64,000 nt of DNA from Fibrobacter sp. UWP2 (GCF_900141705.1 NZ_FQYM01000001.1:1-64000), one strand, 5' to 3'. Positions 48,699 to 57,485 are shown, numbered from the stretch's first letter. Numbers and translations are program-made. The notes: generated by a model not told the origin, from the sequence alone.

Positions 48699-50405
48699 CT
48701 ACATGCGCTTGATTTCGGAGTGCATGGACTGCTTCATGGCGTACATACACTCATCGGCAAAGCGGTAGACCTCTTCGGCGGTAACGGTCGTCTTGGAGAG
48801 CCTTGCCATGGTCTCTTCACGTGTAGCCACGCCATAGGCGGCCTCCAGCGGTACGGGAAGTTCACCCGTGTATTCCTTTTCGAGCGTTTCCAAACGCTTT
48901 AAGCAAGAATCCAATTCGGGCATATGCTCGCTCCTCACAATCGCCACGTACTCGTCGCCACCCATGCGGATGGCAGTGCCCAATCCTTCAAACGCTTTTT
49001 TGAATACCTCGGCAAAGGCCTTGAGCAGGATGTCTCCCTCGGCATGGCCGTAGCGGTCGTTCACATATTTCAAGCCGTTCATGTCGATGCTCACGATGGC
49101 GTAATTAGACGTACCCCTGTCCAGCACCCCAAAGATTTGCTCGCACTTGGTGCGGTTGAAAAGCCCTGTCAAATTGTCCATGTAGACCATGGTCGACAAG
49201 ACCTCACGTTCCGCCTTGGCAGTAATGCCATCCAGAATATAAACAAAGTCGCAAGCGAAAAGGGCCAACACAAAGAACAGCGCCCCAAAGGGGATAAGCG
49301 AAAAATCTTGCACAAATCCACGAATGTCAAAGATTTCGCAGATGCCGTACCTAAAGAGTTCTCCAAAAACGAACAAGCCAAAAAGGCCCACTCCCCAAGT
49401 GAGGTATCGCGACGAATGGTCAAACCCATGCTGCCTGTACGGCAAAACAAGAACCGCAATAAACAGGAAAGAAATGAATATGTACAAGTGGAACACCAGG
49501 AGGAAATCGGAATAGTAGGCACAGCCAAAGGCCTGCGCCAAAGACGACACCACAAAGAGCAACGCCCCGAACACGGCAAAGCCCTTGACCGCGTTAATTT
49601 TCCACGGGGAAACCCTGCCATTTCGCATGTACACGAGCAACGAGAAAAATGCGACAGGCGCCAAATAAAGCGCCGCATACTCCAAATGCGAATTGAATGT
49701 CAGGTTCAAAGAGAACATTTGGAGTGTTTTGGTGTAGCACATGCTCCAGAAGCCCATCAAGAGCGAAACAATGCCCATCATGAGGATGCTGAAGTAGCTC
49801 GGCGTGTAAAAAGCCATGACCACACCCGCGACAATCGCAATAAGCCCGACGAACACGAGGAACATGCCAATGATAATCGTCACCAGGTTACGGGCGTTGT
49901 AATCGCTGACCGCTCCACCCGCCGGCAGCAACTCGAACTGAGGGAGCTTTGAAAAAGAAGTTGGCTCCGTCAGCACAAACTGGATGCGAACCGGGTCTTT
50001 AGTCCTCGAGATTTCAAAAAACGCATAGTGGAAGCCGCTTCCCACATACAAGTTCTTGTCGATACGTTCATGACCATATGAATAGATGAGTTCCGGTGCA
50101 AACACGTCCACCACGGCACGATAGCACTTGAACCGCAAAAACGCACGGTCAAAAGGCGCCTTGTTTATGAAACGGCTAAGCGTGAGCGTGTCGCCTGCCG
50201 CCAGTTCAAAGGGGACATTGTAATTCTTGATGGATTCAATGGTACGCGTTTCGCCCTTGTATTCAAGACTCCAGCCGTCATCGAGAATCTCGCGCGAGTG
50301 CGAAATGCCTGCATTGCGCAGTTGGACCATAACGGCGATAAAAAGAACAATGAAGGAGAGTGCAAGCAGGGGCACCACCGGTTTAATTTTTCTTTTTTCG
50401 ATCAT
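48699..50405 (-). CDS. Membrane GGDEF protein (diguanylate cyclase) with extracytoplasmic sensor
   Basis: A 568-residue inner membrane protein. After one N-terminal helix, residues about 35-180 form an extracytoplasmic domain. Seven to eight helices follow (about 178-400), as in 7TM-DISM sensors. The GGDEF domain starts near 405 (MDNLTGLFNRT), and its signature is GGDEY at 482-486, a Tyr for the usual Phe. The metal-binding Asp in VSIDMNGLKYVNDRYGH is present. The I-site (RXXD five residues before) is not obvious. It probably makes cyclic di-GMP in response to an outside signal. It follows NAD kinase after 27 bases and may belong to that operon. Confidence 0.85.
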   Translation of the reverse strand: MIEKRKIKPVVPLLALSFIVLFIAVMVQLRNAGISHSREILDDGWSLEYKGETRTIESIKNYNVPFELAAGDTLTLSRFINKAPFDRAFLRFKCYRAVVDVFAPELIYSYGHERIDKNLYVGSGFHYAFFEISRTKDPVRIQFVLTEPTSFSKLPQFELLPAGGAVSDYNARNLVTIIIGMFLVFVGLIAIVAGVVMAFYTPSYFSILMMGIVSLLMGFWSMCYTKTLQMFSLNLTFNSHLEYAALYLAPVAFFSLLVYMRNGRVSPWKINAVKGFAVFGALLFVVSSLAQAFGCAYYSDFLLVFHLYIFISFLFIAVLVLPYRQHGFDHSSRYLTWGVGLFGLFVFGELFRYGICEIFDIRGFVQDFSLIPFGALFFVLALFACDFVYILDGITAKAEREVLSTMVYMDNLTGLFNRTKCEQIFGVLDRGTSNYAIVSIDMNGLKYVNDRYGHAEGDILLKAFAEVFKKAFEGLGTAIRMGGDEYVAIVRSEHMPELDSCLKRLETLEKEYTGELPVPLEAAYGVATREETMARLSKTTVTAEEVYRFADECMYAMKQSMHSEIKRM

Positions 50406-50432
50406 ACCACAAATCTCGAAACAATCCGTTTT

Positions 50433-51311
50433 CTATGCGAGTCTTGGTTTTCCCGTCCAGCCAAGTTTTTCTTTAAGGGCGCCGACAAATCCCGTGTGGC
50501 GCATACGGATAAAGGTCGTCACGGCCTTGCTCTCGGCAAGGACCACGCTTTCGCCAGGTTTCATCACCCTCGCAATGCGGCCGTCAAACACCAGGTCCAC
50601 GGGACTCTTGATGGCCGAGGCGATTTTGAGAGTCTTGGGCGAGAGCGAGAGCACCAGCGGGCGCATCGAGAGGCTGCTCGGGGCAACGGGCGTCAGCACT
50701 ACCGCCGGAGTCGACGGGTGGATAATGGGCCCGCCCGCGGCCAAATTGTAGGCGGTGGATCCCGTAGGAGTCGAGACCAAAAGGGAATCGGCCCAGTATT
50801 CGGTCAGCGCGGAGCCGTTGTACTCCACGTTCACGTTCACCATGCGCTCGGGGGCGTGGGCACGCACGTGGACTTCGTTCAAAACAGTCTGCTTGCAAAC
50901 GCACTTTTTGCCATGGAAAACGTTCGCGTCAATCATCATACGGTCGCGAGTCGAAAAATCGCCGACGGCAAGCGCGTTCAGGGTGTTCTTCAAATCTTCT
51001 ACGCGGGTCTCGGCCAAAAAGCCAACCCGTCCCGCGTTCACTCCAAGAATCGGTATTTTGTAGCCGAGGGCGATATGCGCCGCGGTCAACACCGTGCCGT
51101 CGCCACCAATGGCCAAAAGCAAGTCGCACTTGTGGAGCCCCGCCTCCTTGACCACGCGAATGGGCTTGTTCACCAGCTCGCGCAAACTTTCGAGGGCAAA
51201 GAACGTCACCTCGCGGTGAGTCATCGCCCATACCGTAATCTGGTTCAGGGCACAAGCGAGGTCGGCACTCTTGTCTTTAAAGCCGACAATGCCAATCTTT
51301 TTGAACGTCAT
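50433..51311 (-). CDS. nadK: NAD kinase
   Basis: A 292-residue cytosolic enzyme that phosphorylates NAD to NADP. The GGDG motif (AIGGDGTVL) is near residue 60, and the conserved TPTGSTAYNLAAGGPI segment is near 175. The ATG at 51311 was chosen because it overlaps the stop of the upstream gene (ATGA) and matches the family start; the longer frame extends into that gene. It is fourth in a chorismate mutase-tyrA-EPSPS-like-nadK series. A supply of NADP for biosynthesis is one possible reason. Confidence 0.94.
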   Translation of the reverse strand: MTFKKIGIVGFKDKSADLACALNQITVWAMTHREVTFFALESLRELVNKPIRVVKEAGLHKCDLLLAIGGDGTVLTAAHIALGYKIPILGVNAGRVGFLAETRVEDLKNTLNALAVGDFSTRDRMMIDANVFHGKKCVCKQTVLNEVHVRAHAPERMVNVNVEYNGSALTEYWADSLLVSTPTGSTAYNLAAGGPIIHPSTPAVVLTPVAPSSLSMRPLVLSLSPKTLKIASAIKSPVDLVFDGRIARVMKPGESVVLAESKAVTTFIRMRHTGFVGALKEKLGWTGKPRLA

Positions 51312-52672
51312 TCTTGAGCCTCCTTCTCGGTCTCCAGCACTTGCTTGAGCTTGTCCAAGATTCCCGGGTAACTCGCTTCCACCAGTTCGCTGTGGCCCAC
51401 AGGTTCGTCGTTCTGCAAAGCGAGCGAAAGCACCGAGAGGGCAAGCCCAATGGCAGGCCATTCACCGCCGTCAAAGTCGCTGCCGTTCACAATGGTTTCC
51501 ATGCCGCGGATCACCAGGCCGTCGTCGTACACGCCCACTTCCACACCGGTCTTGCGCAGGTTCTCTGCCAAGAACTCGTTAACGGGGCGCATACGCTCGC
51601 GCACTTCCTTGGGCAAACGTAAAATGGTCTCGCCCTCGGCAAAGCAGGCCGCCACCGCCAAAAGCGCATATTCCTCGAATCCGGTCGCGATGGTGTCTTC
51701 GCCAAAGCGGCGACCCTGCAGGCGTTTGCCCGCTTCCATCGGGAACACTTCCACGTCACCGAACACGTCGCCGAACTTTTCGCGGCGGGTCACGGTCTCC
51801 ACGTTGGCGCCCATGCGCTTGAGGCAAGTGAGCGCCCCGGCGCGGGTCGAATTCAGGTCGACATTTAAAAGGCGGACCACGTTCTCCTTGGGCATGTTCC
51901 CCACCGTGGTCAAAACCGCAAGGGCCGTGGCCTCGGTCGTATCGCCCGGCACATAGTAGTCGCGGGCGGTAATCACGCGGGTTTCGCTCATCTCGGTGAA
52001 CTGCGTGCGTTCAATCTTTTTGCCCTGCGCCATCATGAGGCGACGTTCGAACTCGCTCAGCTGTTCCATGCCGCGGCCTTCGTACTTGAGGTCCACGCCA
52101 AAGTACATGAGCATCTTGGTCAGTTGGTCATGAACCGAGACCTTCTCCTCGAAACTCAGGTACTCGTTGCGGACGAGCGAACGCAACAGCAATCGGTTGC
52201 GCATGGCATAAGGGATGCCCCCCAGCGAATCCTTTTTGATGGCGACGTCCGCCTCGTCAAAACGGAACACGAACTTCGCCGGCCCATCGGTCTCGACCTT
52301 CACCTTGAAGTACTTGAGCAGCGACGCCTTGGCTGCGACCACCTTGGCGACGCCTTCCCTGTCGGGCTCGGCAGCAAGGGTGTAAAGCTGTTCGGTGTCC
52401 TTGCTCGCGAGCGTCCACAGCAAAACGTTCTCGGGTTCGTCAAAATCAAACGGGAGCATGGATGGGAGGCTGTACTGGTAGCCCATGCCGTCAAGCACCA
52501 GCTGGTGCCCGCTCTGCGCGTAGTTTAGCCCAAATTCCTTGAGGGCGCAGGCAAATCGCTCCGACCCGCTGGCCCAGGCAAAATCCTCAAGCACGGTACG
52601 CCCGTTCACCAGGAGTCCCATCACCAGCGTCAAGTTCATGCGTTCACGGTCGGGGTTCAGCAAAAAATCCAT
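51308..52672 (-). CDS. Divergent EPSP-synthase-like protein (aroA family)
   Basis: A 454-residue protein with the repeated beta-alpha-beta plan of EPSP synthase (shikimate pathway, 3-phosphoshikimate 1-carboxyvinyltransferase). Recognisable parts are VPGDTTEATALAVL, the GLVIRG strand and LPKEVRERMRPVNEFLAENL, matching LRVKESDRI in true AroA. Several active-site residues are changed: the N-terminal Lys-Ser/Arg loop (GDKSISHR in AroA) reads NPDRERMNLT, and the KESDR motif reads KEVRER. The LxGNSGT loop is not visible. It may have another substrate or be non-catalytic. It overlaps nadK by four bases and tyrA by one. Confidence 0.72.
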   Translation of the reverse strand: MDFLLNPDRERMNLTLVMGLLVNGRTVLEDFAWASGSERFACALKEFGLNYAQSGHQLVLDGMGYQYSLPSMLPFDFDEPENVLLWTLASKDTEQLYTLAAEPDREGVAKVVAAKASLLKYFKVKVETDGPAKFVFRFDEADVAIKKDSLGGIPYAMRNRLLLRSLVRNEYLSFEEKVSVHDQLTKMLMYFGVDLKYEGRGMEQLSEFERRLMMAQGKKIERTQFTEMSETRVITARDYYVPGDTTEATALAVLTTVGNMPKENVVRLLNVDLNSTRAGALTCLKRMGANVETVTRREKFGDVFGDVEVFPMEAGKRLQGRRFGEDTIATGFEEYALLAVAACFAEGETILRLPKEVRERMRPVNEFLAENLRKTGVEVGVYDDGLVIRGMETIVNGSDFDGGEWPAIGLALSVLSLALQNDEPVGHSELVEASYPGILDKLKQVLETEKEAQE

Positions 52673-53844
52673 TAACGTTCCTTTACTTCGTAGCCCAGGT
52701 AGTTAAGCAGCTTAACCGCCCTCACGGCCTCATCCTGCGTTTTGAACGCGAGCAGCAACGTGCCCGCCACGTTCTCGCGGACCTTCATCAATTCAATATC
52801 GCGAATGTTGATGCCCTCTTGCGCCAAGGGCTCCATCACGCTGAGGAGCGCCCCCGGTTTATCCTTGAGCATCACGGTAATCTCGAAGAAAGCGACCGAG
52901 GCGTTGCGGCCAGGCACAAAGAGGCTGGCGCGGCCATCGTTCCCGGCCTTGAAAATCCCCGCCAGGGCGGCGCTGTTATCGGCGGCACAGTCCTTCCCCG
53001 TAAAATCGCCGCCAGCGGGCTTGCCGTCTTCAACGACCTTGAGCGAATTCATCGCATCGATGGTCCTGTTCAAGCCGTCGCGCACACCGGTCAGGGCGCG
53101 CACCATCTCGGAGCGATTCGTCACGGCAATGTCGTGCCACATTCCCCACCCGCTCGCGGCAATGCGCGTCATGTCGCGGAAGGCGCGTCCGGCGTAGTGC
53201 TGGTAGTTGTGGCTCAGCAAAAATTCGGGCAGGCTCCCCGCCAAGGTGGAGCTCAGCATTTGCGGCATATGACTCACCCAGCCCATGGTCATGTCGTGGT
53301 GCTCCGGCGGGAATACCACGGCGCTCGCGCCCAAAAACTTGACGAGTTCAAGGAGCGGGGCGTACACACTCTCGGGAGTTCCCTCGGGAGGGCACACGAA
53401 CCAGTAGGCGTTCTCGAAAATCGCGGGGTCATTGAACTCACAAGTGCGCTTTTCGGAACCCGCCATGGGGTGGCTACCCACAAACTGGAACGGAGGAGGC
53501 AGTTTGGCACCTGCCTTGCATATTTCGACCTTCGTGCTGCCAATATCGCTCACCAGGCAAGTACGTTCAGCGCCTGCGGTGGCCCACGAAACCTTCGAGA
53601 GGGAGTCGATGGTCTTTAAAATGTGGAGGATCGGGGCGCACAGCAAAATGAGGTCGCTGTCCTTGGCCCACTGCTCAGTCTCACCGTATTCAAAGAACTC
53701 GTCGGCAAGGCCCAGCTCCCCCGCGCGCTTGAGGGTCGCAGGGGAACTCACCGCACGGATGACCGTCGGCAGTTTCGCCTGCTTTATGGCGGCGGCGATG
53801 GAACTCGCCAAAAGACCAAAACCCACCAGAGTAACGCGTTTCAT
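52672..53844 (-). CDS. tyrA: Prephenate dehydrogenase with ACT domain
   Basis: A 390-residue enzyme that oxidatively decarboxylates prephenate (or arogenate) on the way to tyrosine. The Rossmann start is TLVGFGLLASSIAAAI, the catalytic region has SDIGSTK, GSHPMAGSE and a downstream His in PEHHDMTMGWVSHMPQML. The last 75 residues are an ACT domain (ITVMLKDKPGALLSVMEPL), suggesting feedback by an aromatic amino acid. It overlaps both neighbours by one base (TAATG), so the set is tightly coupled. Confidence 0.92.
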   Translation of the reverse strand: MKRVTLVGFGLLASSIAAAIKQAKLPTVIRAVSSPATLKRAGELGLADEFFEYGETEQWAKDSDLILLCAPILHILKTIDSLSKVSWATAGAERTCLVSDIGSTKVEICKAGAKLPPPFQFVGSHPMAGSEKRTCEFNDPAIFENAYWFVCPPEGTPESVYAPLLELVKFLGASAVVFPPEHHDMTMGWVSHMPQMLSSTLAGSLPEFLLSHNYQHYAGRAFRDMTRIAASGWGMWHDIAVTNRSEMVRALTGVRDGLNRTIDAMNSLKVVEDGKPAGGDFTGKDCAADNSAALAGIFKAGNDGRASLFVPGRNASVAFFEITVMLKDKPGALLSVMEPLAQEGINIRDIELMKVRENVAGTLLLAFKTQDEAVRAVKLLNYLGYEVKER

Positions 53845-54107
53845 TATTCCTCCACCTTGCGGGTCTCTTGCATTATCGCCTTAAAAATATTCTTGATGGA
53901 CTCTTCGCCGAGCGGTCCCCCGACCTCGACGGCCTTGGCGGCGACCTCGGCGAGCACGGACTCTTCGCGGGCGGAATCGAGCACCGGCAAACCGGCGGCC
54001 TTTTTGATTTTACCGATTTCGGCAGCGAAACCCGCCCTCTTGTTCAAAAGACGGATCAGTTCTTCGTTCAGCTCGTCAATACGTTTGCGCCAGTCAGAAA
54101 TTTCCAT
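53844..54107 (-). CDS. Chorismate mutase, AroQ class
   Basis: An 87-residue all-helical chorismate mutase that converts chorismate to prephenate, the substrate of the next gene. It shows the family pattern RKRIDELNEELIRLLNKRAGFAAEIGKIK, with the Arg and Lys of the active site, and a final helix (IKNIFKAIMQETRKVE). It is the first gene of the series and a normal length for a free-standing domain. The TAATG overlap with tyrA couples them. Confidence 0.9.
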   Translation of the reverse strand: MEISDWRKRIDELNEELIRLLNKRAGFAAEIGKIKKAAGLPVLDSAREESVLAEVAAKAVEVGGPLGEESIKNIFKAIMQETRKVEE

Positions 54108-54300
54108 AGCGAGAAAGATAGAAAAGACAACCGAAGTCTATGGGACAACCCGGCGTAACTGACGGGGGGACGCCTGTATTTGGACATCCCCCAAAACAAT
54201 AAAACACATGGTACACTTAATTCATTTTGTCTTTACATAACCTTGTTGGAGAGCCTCCAGCAACCTATTTTAATTGTTGTTATTGTTAGGAGTTTTAAAA

Positions 54301-55293
54301 ATGAACATCAAATCAATCATAACCTGTGGGATGGTTATAGGGATGGCAGCACTGGCAAGCGCAAAGGATTACAGTGGAGCGGAACTCTTCACTCTCGACG
54401 AGTTCCAGTACGGCAAATTTGAAGCCCGCATGAAAATGGCAGCCATTTCCGGAACGGTCAGCTCCATGTTCCTCTACCAGAACGGCTCCGAAATCGCTGA
54501 CGGTAGGCCCTGGGTCGAAGTCGACATCGAGGTTTTGGGCAAGAACCCGAGCAGCTTCCAGTCCAACATCATTACAGGCAAGGCCGGCGCACAAAAAACA
54601 AGTGAAGAGCACCACAACGTGAACCCGGCATGCGACCAGGCGTTCCACACCTACGGCCTCGAATGGACCCCGAATTACGTCCGCTGGACCGTGGACGGCG
54701 TGGAAGTGCGCAAGACCGAAGGCGGCCAGGTTTCCGACCTCAAGGGCACGCAGGGACTCCGTTTTAACCTCTGGTCCTCCGAAGACCCGAATTGGGTCGG
54801 CCAGTTCAACCCCAACCAACTGCCCATTTTCCAGTTCATCAACTGGGTCAAGGCCTACAAGTACACCCCGGGCCAGGGCGAAAACGGCAGCGACTTCACG
54901 CTGGACTGGACCGACAACTTTGACACCTTCAACGCCTCCCGCTGGGGCAAGGGCGACTGGACATTTGACGGCAACCGCGTGGACCTCACCGACAAGAACA
55001 TTTACTCCAAAGATGGCATGCTGATTCTCGCCCTCACCCGCAAGGGCCAGGAGAGCTTCAACGGGCAGGTTCCCAAGGACAACGAGCCGCAGCCCACCGT
55101 GAGCAGCTCCAGCCAGGCTCCGGCAAGCTCCAGCAGCCAGCAGGTGTTCCCGCCCGTATCGTCGAGTTCGACCACCGCGATTCCGCAGGCATACGCACAG
55201 CCGGCCCCCGCCAAGGTGTACCACCATACGGTGAATGCCAAGGGCGCCCGCGTCAAGGGCAACGAACGCTACCGCGTCAATTTCAAATTCTAA
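54301..55293 (+). CDS. GH16 1,3-1,4-beta-glucanase (lichenase), circularly permuted
   Basis: A 330-residue secreted lichenase cutting mixed-linkage beta-glucan. The catalytic residues lie in WVEVDIEVLG: Glu73, Asp75 and Glu77. The jellyroll is circularly permuted: the strand pair DWTDNFDTFN, at the N-terminus in Bacillus lichenases, is here near residue 205, after the catalytic part. It closely resembles the crystallised F. succinogenes enzyme as I remember it. A Ser/Pro linker follows, and the protein ends in a basic tail (VNAKGARVKGNERYRVNF), the basic terminal domain of Fibrobacter enzymes. The ATG has AGGAG eight bases upstream and starts a clean signal peptide. Confidence 0.95.
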   Translation: MNIKSIITCGMVIGMAALASAKDYSGAELFTLDEFQYGKFEARMKMAAISGTVSSMFLYQNGSEIADGRPWVEVDIEVLGKNPSSFQSNIITGKAGAQKTSEEHHNVNPACDQAFHTYGLEWTPNYVRWTVDGVEVRKTEGGQVSDLKGTQGLRFNLWSSEDPNWVGQFNPNQLPIFQFINWVKAYKYTPGQGENGSDFTLDWTDNFDTFNASRWGKGDWTFDGNRVDLTDKNIYSKDGMLILALTRKGQESFNGQVPKDNEPQPTVSSSSQAPASSSSQQVFPPVSSSSTTAIPQAYAQPAPAKVYHHTVNAKGARVKGNERYRVNFKF

Positions 55294-55315
55294 TTATCAC
55301 TCCCCAAACAACAAA

Positions 55316-55350
55316 GCTCACGCGACTTTATGCCGCGTGAGTTTTTTTTT
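55316..55350 (+). terminator. Rho-independent terminator of the lichenase gene
   Basis: A perfect 8-bp stem (CTCACGCG with CGCGTGAG), a 9-base loop and nine T in a row, 23 bases past the lichenase stop. Confidence 0.9.
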
Positions 55351-55369
55351 GCGCTTCGCCCCTTTTATA

Positions 55370-55375
55370 TATATT
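55370..55375 (+). promoter_or_regulatory. Candidate -10 box of the GntR-type regulator, leaderless
   Basis: TATATT lies six bases before the ATG at 55382, with no ribosome site between, the same arrangement as at the TIGR02147 gene. A -35 box is not evident, and the region sits next to the T run of the lichenase terminator. Confidence 0.35.
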
Positions 55376-55381
55376 TAAAAC

Positions 55382-56746
55382 ATGCGCAAGGAACTCGCAA
55401 ACAAACTTTTGGAATTCCCACACAAGGACGGCGACCGCCTCCCCAGCGTCCGCGCACTCATGAAGGCCTACGGGGTCTCGTCAAGCACGGTGCAGGCGGC
55501 CCTGCGGATTCTCGAAGGGCAGTCCAAAATTTGCAGCATCCAGGGCAAAGGAACCTTCTGGGCGTCGTCGGGAATCCTGCCCGTAGAGGATTTACCGCTC
55601 CCCCGCGAATCGGCAAGCGAAAAGATTTCACGGCTGTTTCGCGAGGACTGGGAACGCGGCTTCCTAAAGACCGATGAGCCGCTCCCCCTCATGAAGGAAC
55701 TCGCCCAGCGCTACAACGTTTCCCAAGCCGTGTTGCGGCGCTTCCTCGGCAAATCGGTGCGGCAAGGGTTGCTCACCCGCTCTGGGCGGCAGTTCATGTT
55801 CACGCAAAGGAAGCATACCCCCGTCCAAAACCCGCTCAGTGAACTCCTGTTCGTGACCCGCTGCAACAGCTGGGGCGGCTTTACCGCCGAGAGCGAACGC
55901 GAAATGGACTTTTTGCGCATGGTCTACAAAAAGGCGGGTGCCGACCATTACAAGCTCACCCTGCTGGGCATCACCGAGAACGGCGGCAAACTCATTGACC
56001 GGAGCGGCAAGGCCTGCAAACTTTCCGACTTCAAGAACGCCGTGGGAGCCATACTCTCTACGCTTTTGGTGAGCACGCCCCAGCAACTGCTCCAAATTTT
56101 TGCAGGAGTCAAGTACCCCGTGGCCGTGTGGTGGGAGCTCCCCGAAGCAAGCCTTCCCCAGCGCTTTTTACACAAGCCCAACTGGACATTCTTCAATTCC
56201 ACATTCGGGCCCATTCCCGGAATCGAGATGGGCAGGCAGTTGCAGCTGGGAGGCATCACGCAGGTTGCCTACTTTTCGCCATACCACGACAGTTCATGGT
56301 CGGTGGACCGCATGGCGGGCCTCAAGGAATCGGGCCTCAGCGTTCTGGACTACACCGACAACGAGTTCGCCAGCCCCTGGGACTACAAGCAAATTGCCCG
56401 CAAGACCGTCGAAAAATTCTCGGTGGAAGCTTACGCGCGTGAACTTTTGAAAAAGAAGATTATCGTCCTCACCAGCAGGAACAAGGACTACGAGCAGTTA
56501 CCCGTGGTGTGCGTGAACGACGAGGTCGCAGGCGTGCTTTTGGAAATGGCAGACGAAGGGAGCCTCAATCTACACGGCAAGATATTCGCCTTCGACAACT
56601 CCGCCGAGAGCTACCTGCTGCGTATTCCCTCCTACGACTTCAACACGCAGGCGCTGGTGGACCACATGTTCTACAGCATCGAGAACCCCGACATCCTCGG
56701 CAAAAAAAAGGTCCAGCACATTCTGGGCCAGATTGTGGAAAAATAA
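55382..56746 (+). CDS. GntR-type transcriptional regulator with two winged-helix domains
   Basis: A 454-residue regulator. Residues 1-62 are a GntR winged helix (DRLPSVRALMKAYGVSSSTVQAALRILEGQ ... IQGKGTFWA). A second winged-helix-like domain follows at about 75-140 (PLPLMKELAQRYNVSQAVLRRFLGKSVRQGLL). The C-terminal part (about 150-454) looks like a periplasmic-binding-protein fold of the LacI type, suggesting a sugar-like ligand. GntR proteins with LacI-like sensors are known, but the doubled DNA-binding domain is unusual. It follows the lichenase gene on the same strand beyond a terminator, so control of that enzyme is possible but unproven. Confidence 0.83.
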   Translation: MRKELANKLLEFPHKDGDRLPSVRALMKAYGVSSSTVQAALRILEGQSKICSIQGKGTFWASSGILPVEDLPLPRESASEKISRLFREDWERGFLKTDEPLPLMKELAQRYNVSQAVLRRFLGKSVRQGLLTRSGRQFMFTQRKHTPVQNPLSELLFVTRCNSWGGFTAESEREMDFLRMVYKKAGADHYKLTLLGITENGGKLIDRSGKACKLSDFKNAVGAILSTLLVSTPQQLLQIFAGVKYPVAVWWELPEASLPQRFLHKPNWTFFNSTFGPIPGIEMGRQLQLGGITQVAYFSPYHDSSWSVDRMAGLKESGLSVLDYTDNEFASPWDYKQIARKTVEKFSVEAYARELLKKKIIVLTSRNKDYEQLPVVCVNDEVAGVLLEMADEGSLNLHGKIFAFDNSAESYLLRIPSYDFNTQALVDHMFYSIENPDILGKKKVQHILGQIVEK

Positions 56747-56772
56747 GCTACCCCTAGAGAATCGAGTCGCCA

Positions 56773-57477
56773 CTACCCTTTTTTCACCAGACGCATAATG
56801 CCCTGGCGGTTGAACTCGGGAGCATCCTTGGCAAAGGGGTTTTTGGCTTCGGCACGGAGCGTGAAGACGCCCGCGTCGCCGCAGTCCACCTCGGTACCCG
56901 ATTTGGGCGAAAGGCCGTCCACAAACAGGCTGTCGGCGGCAACGCCCAGAATGTCGCGCAATTCTTCATCCGACGACGCCGACTTGCCCGAAATGCAGAG
57001 GTCCGGCAGGTGGAAGGTCTCGAGGCCCAGCGTGTAGAGCACGTCTTCACCCTCCACGAAATTGATCCACGGGTCCATGGGGAACTCGGCGTCGCCCAGT
57101 TCCTCCCGGAAAGCGTCGGCAGTCCACGCCGTGCCCGAGTGCTGCATGTACACGCCCGTGGCGCCGGCGGCAAAGCACTTGAGTATGGCGAGGTTCACCA
57201 TGCGCAGGTCATCGGCGGTCTTGACCTCGCCCAGCAAGAACAACAGGGACTTGTGGGCGTCAATGGCCGCGGCCGCCTCGACCGAAATCTCCTGGTGCTC
57301 CTTGAAAATCTCCGAGAGGCCTGCAGAGGCCGGGTGGCGCACCACGCCAAACTGCACGCTGCACCCGGGTACCATCAGAGTCTTCGCCTCTGGCGTGACC
57401 GAAACCGTCTCGGTAAGCATAAAGTTCTCCGTCTCCAAGACAGGGATGGGAAAAGCTAAAACAAACTTGTTCATCAT
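56773..57477 (-). CDS. Hypothetical protein, possibly DUF4261-like
   Basis: A 234-residue cytosolic protein with no signal or membrane segment. Its plan (FPIPVLETENFMLTETVSVTPEAKTL, then IDAHKSLLFLLGE, AILKCFAAGATGVYMQ, DPWINFVEGEDVLYTLGLETF) reminds me of DUF4261 proteins, whose function is unknown. GAGG upstream fits the ATG pair at 57477/57474, the second one best. The longer open frame to 58110 runs inside the glycosyltransferase gene and is not real. It follows that gene by eight bases and is last in the cluster. Confidence 0.75.
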   Translation of the reverse strand: MMNKFVLAFPIPVLETENFMLTETVSVTPEAKTLMVPGCSVQFGVVRHPASAGLSEIFKEHQEISVEAAAAIDAHKSLLFLLGEVKTADDLRMVNLAILKCFAAGATGVYMQHSGTAWTADAFREELGDAEFPMDPWINFVEGEDVLYTLGLETFHLPDLCISGKSASSDEELRDILGVAADSLFVDGLSPKSGTEVDCGDAGVFTLRAEAKNPFAKDAPEFNRQGIMRLVKKG

Positions 57478-57485
57478 CAAACCTC

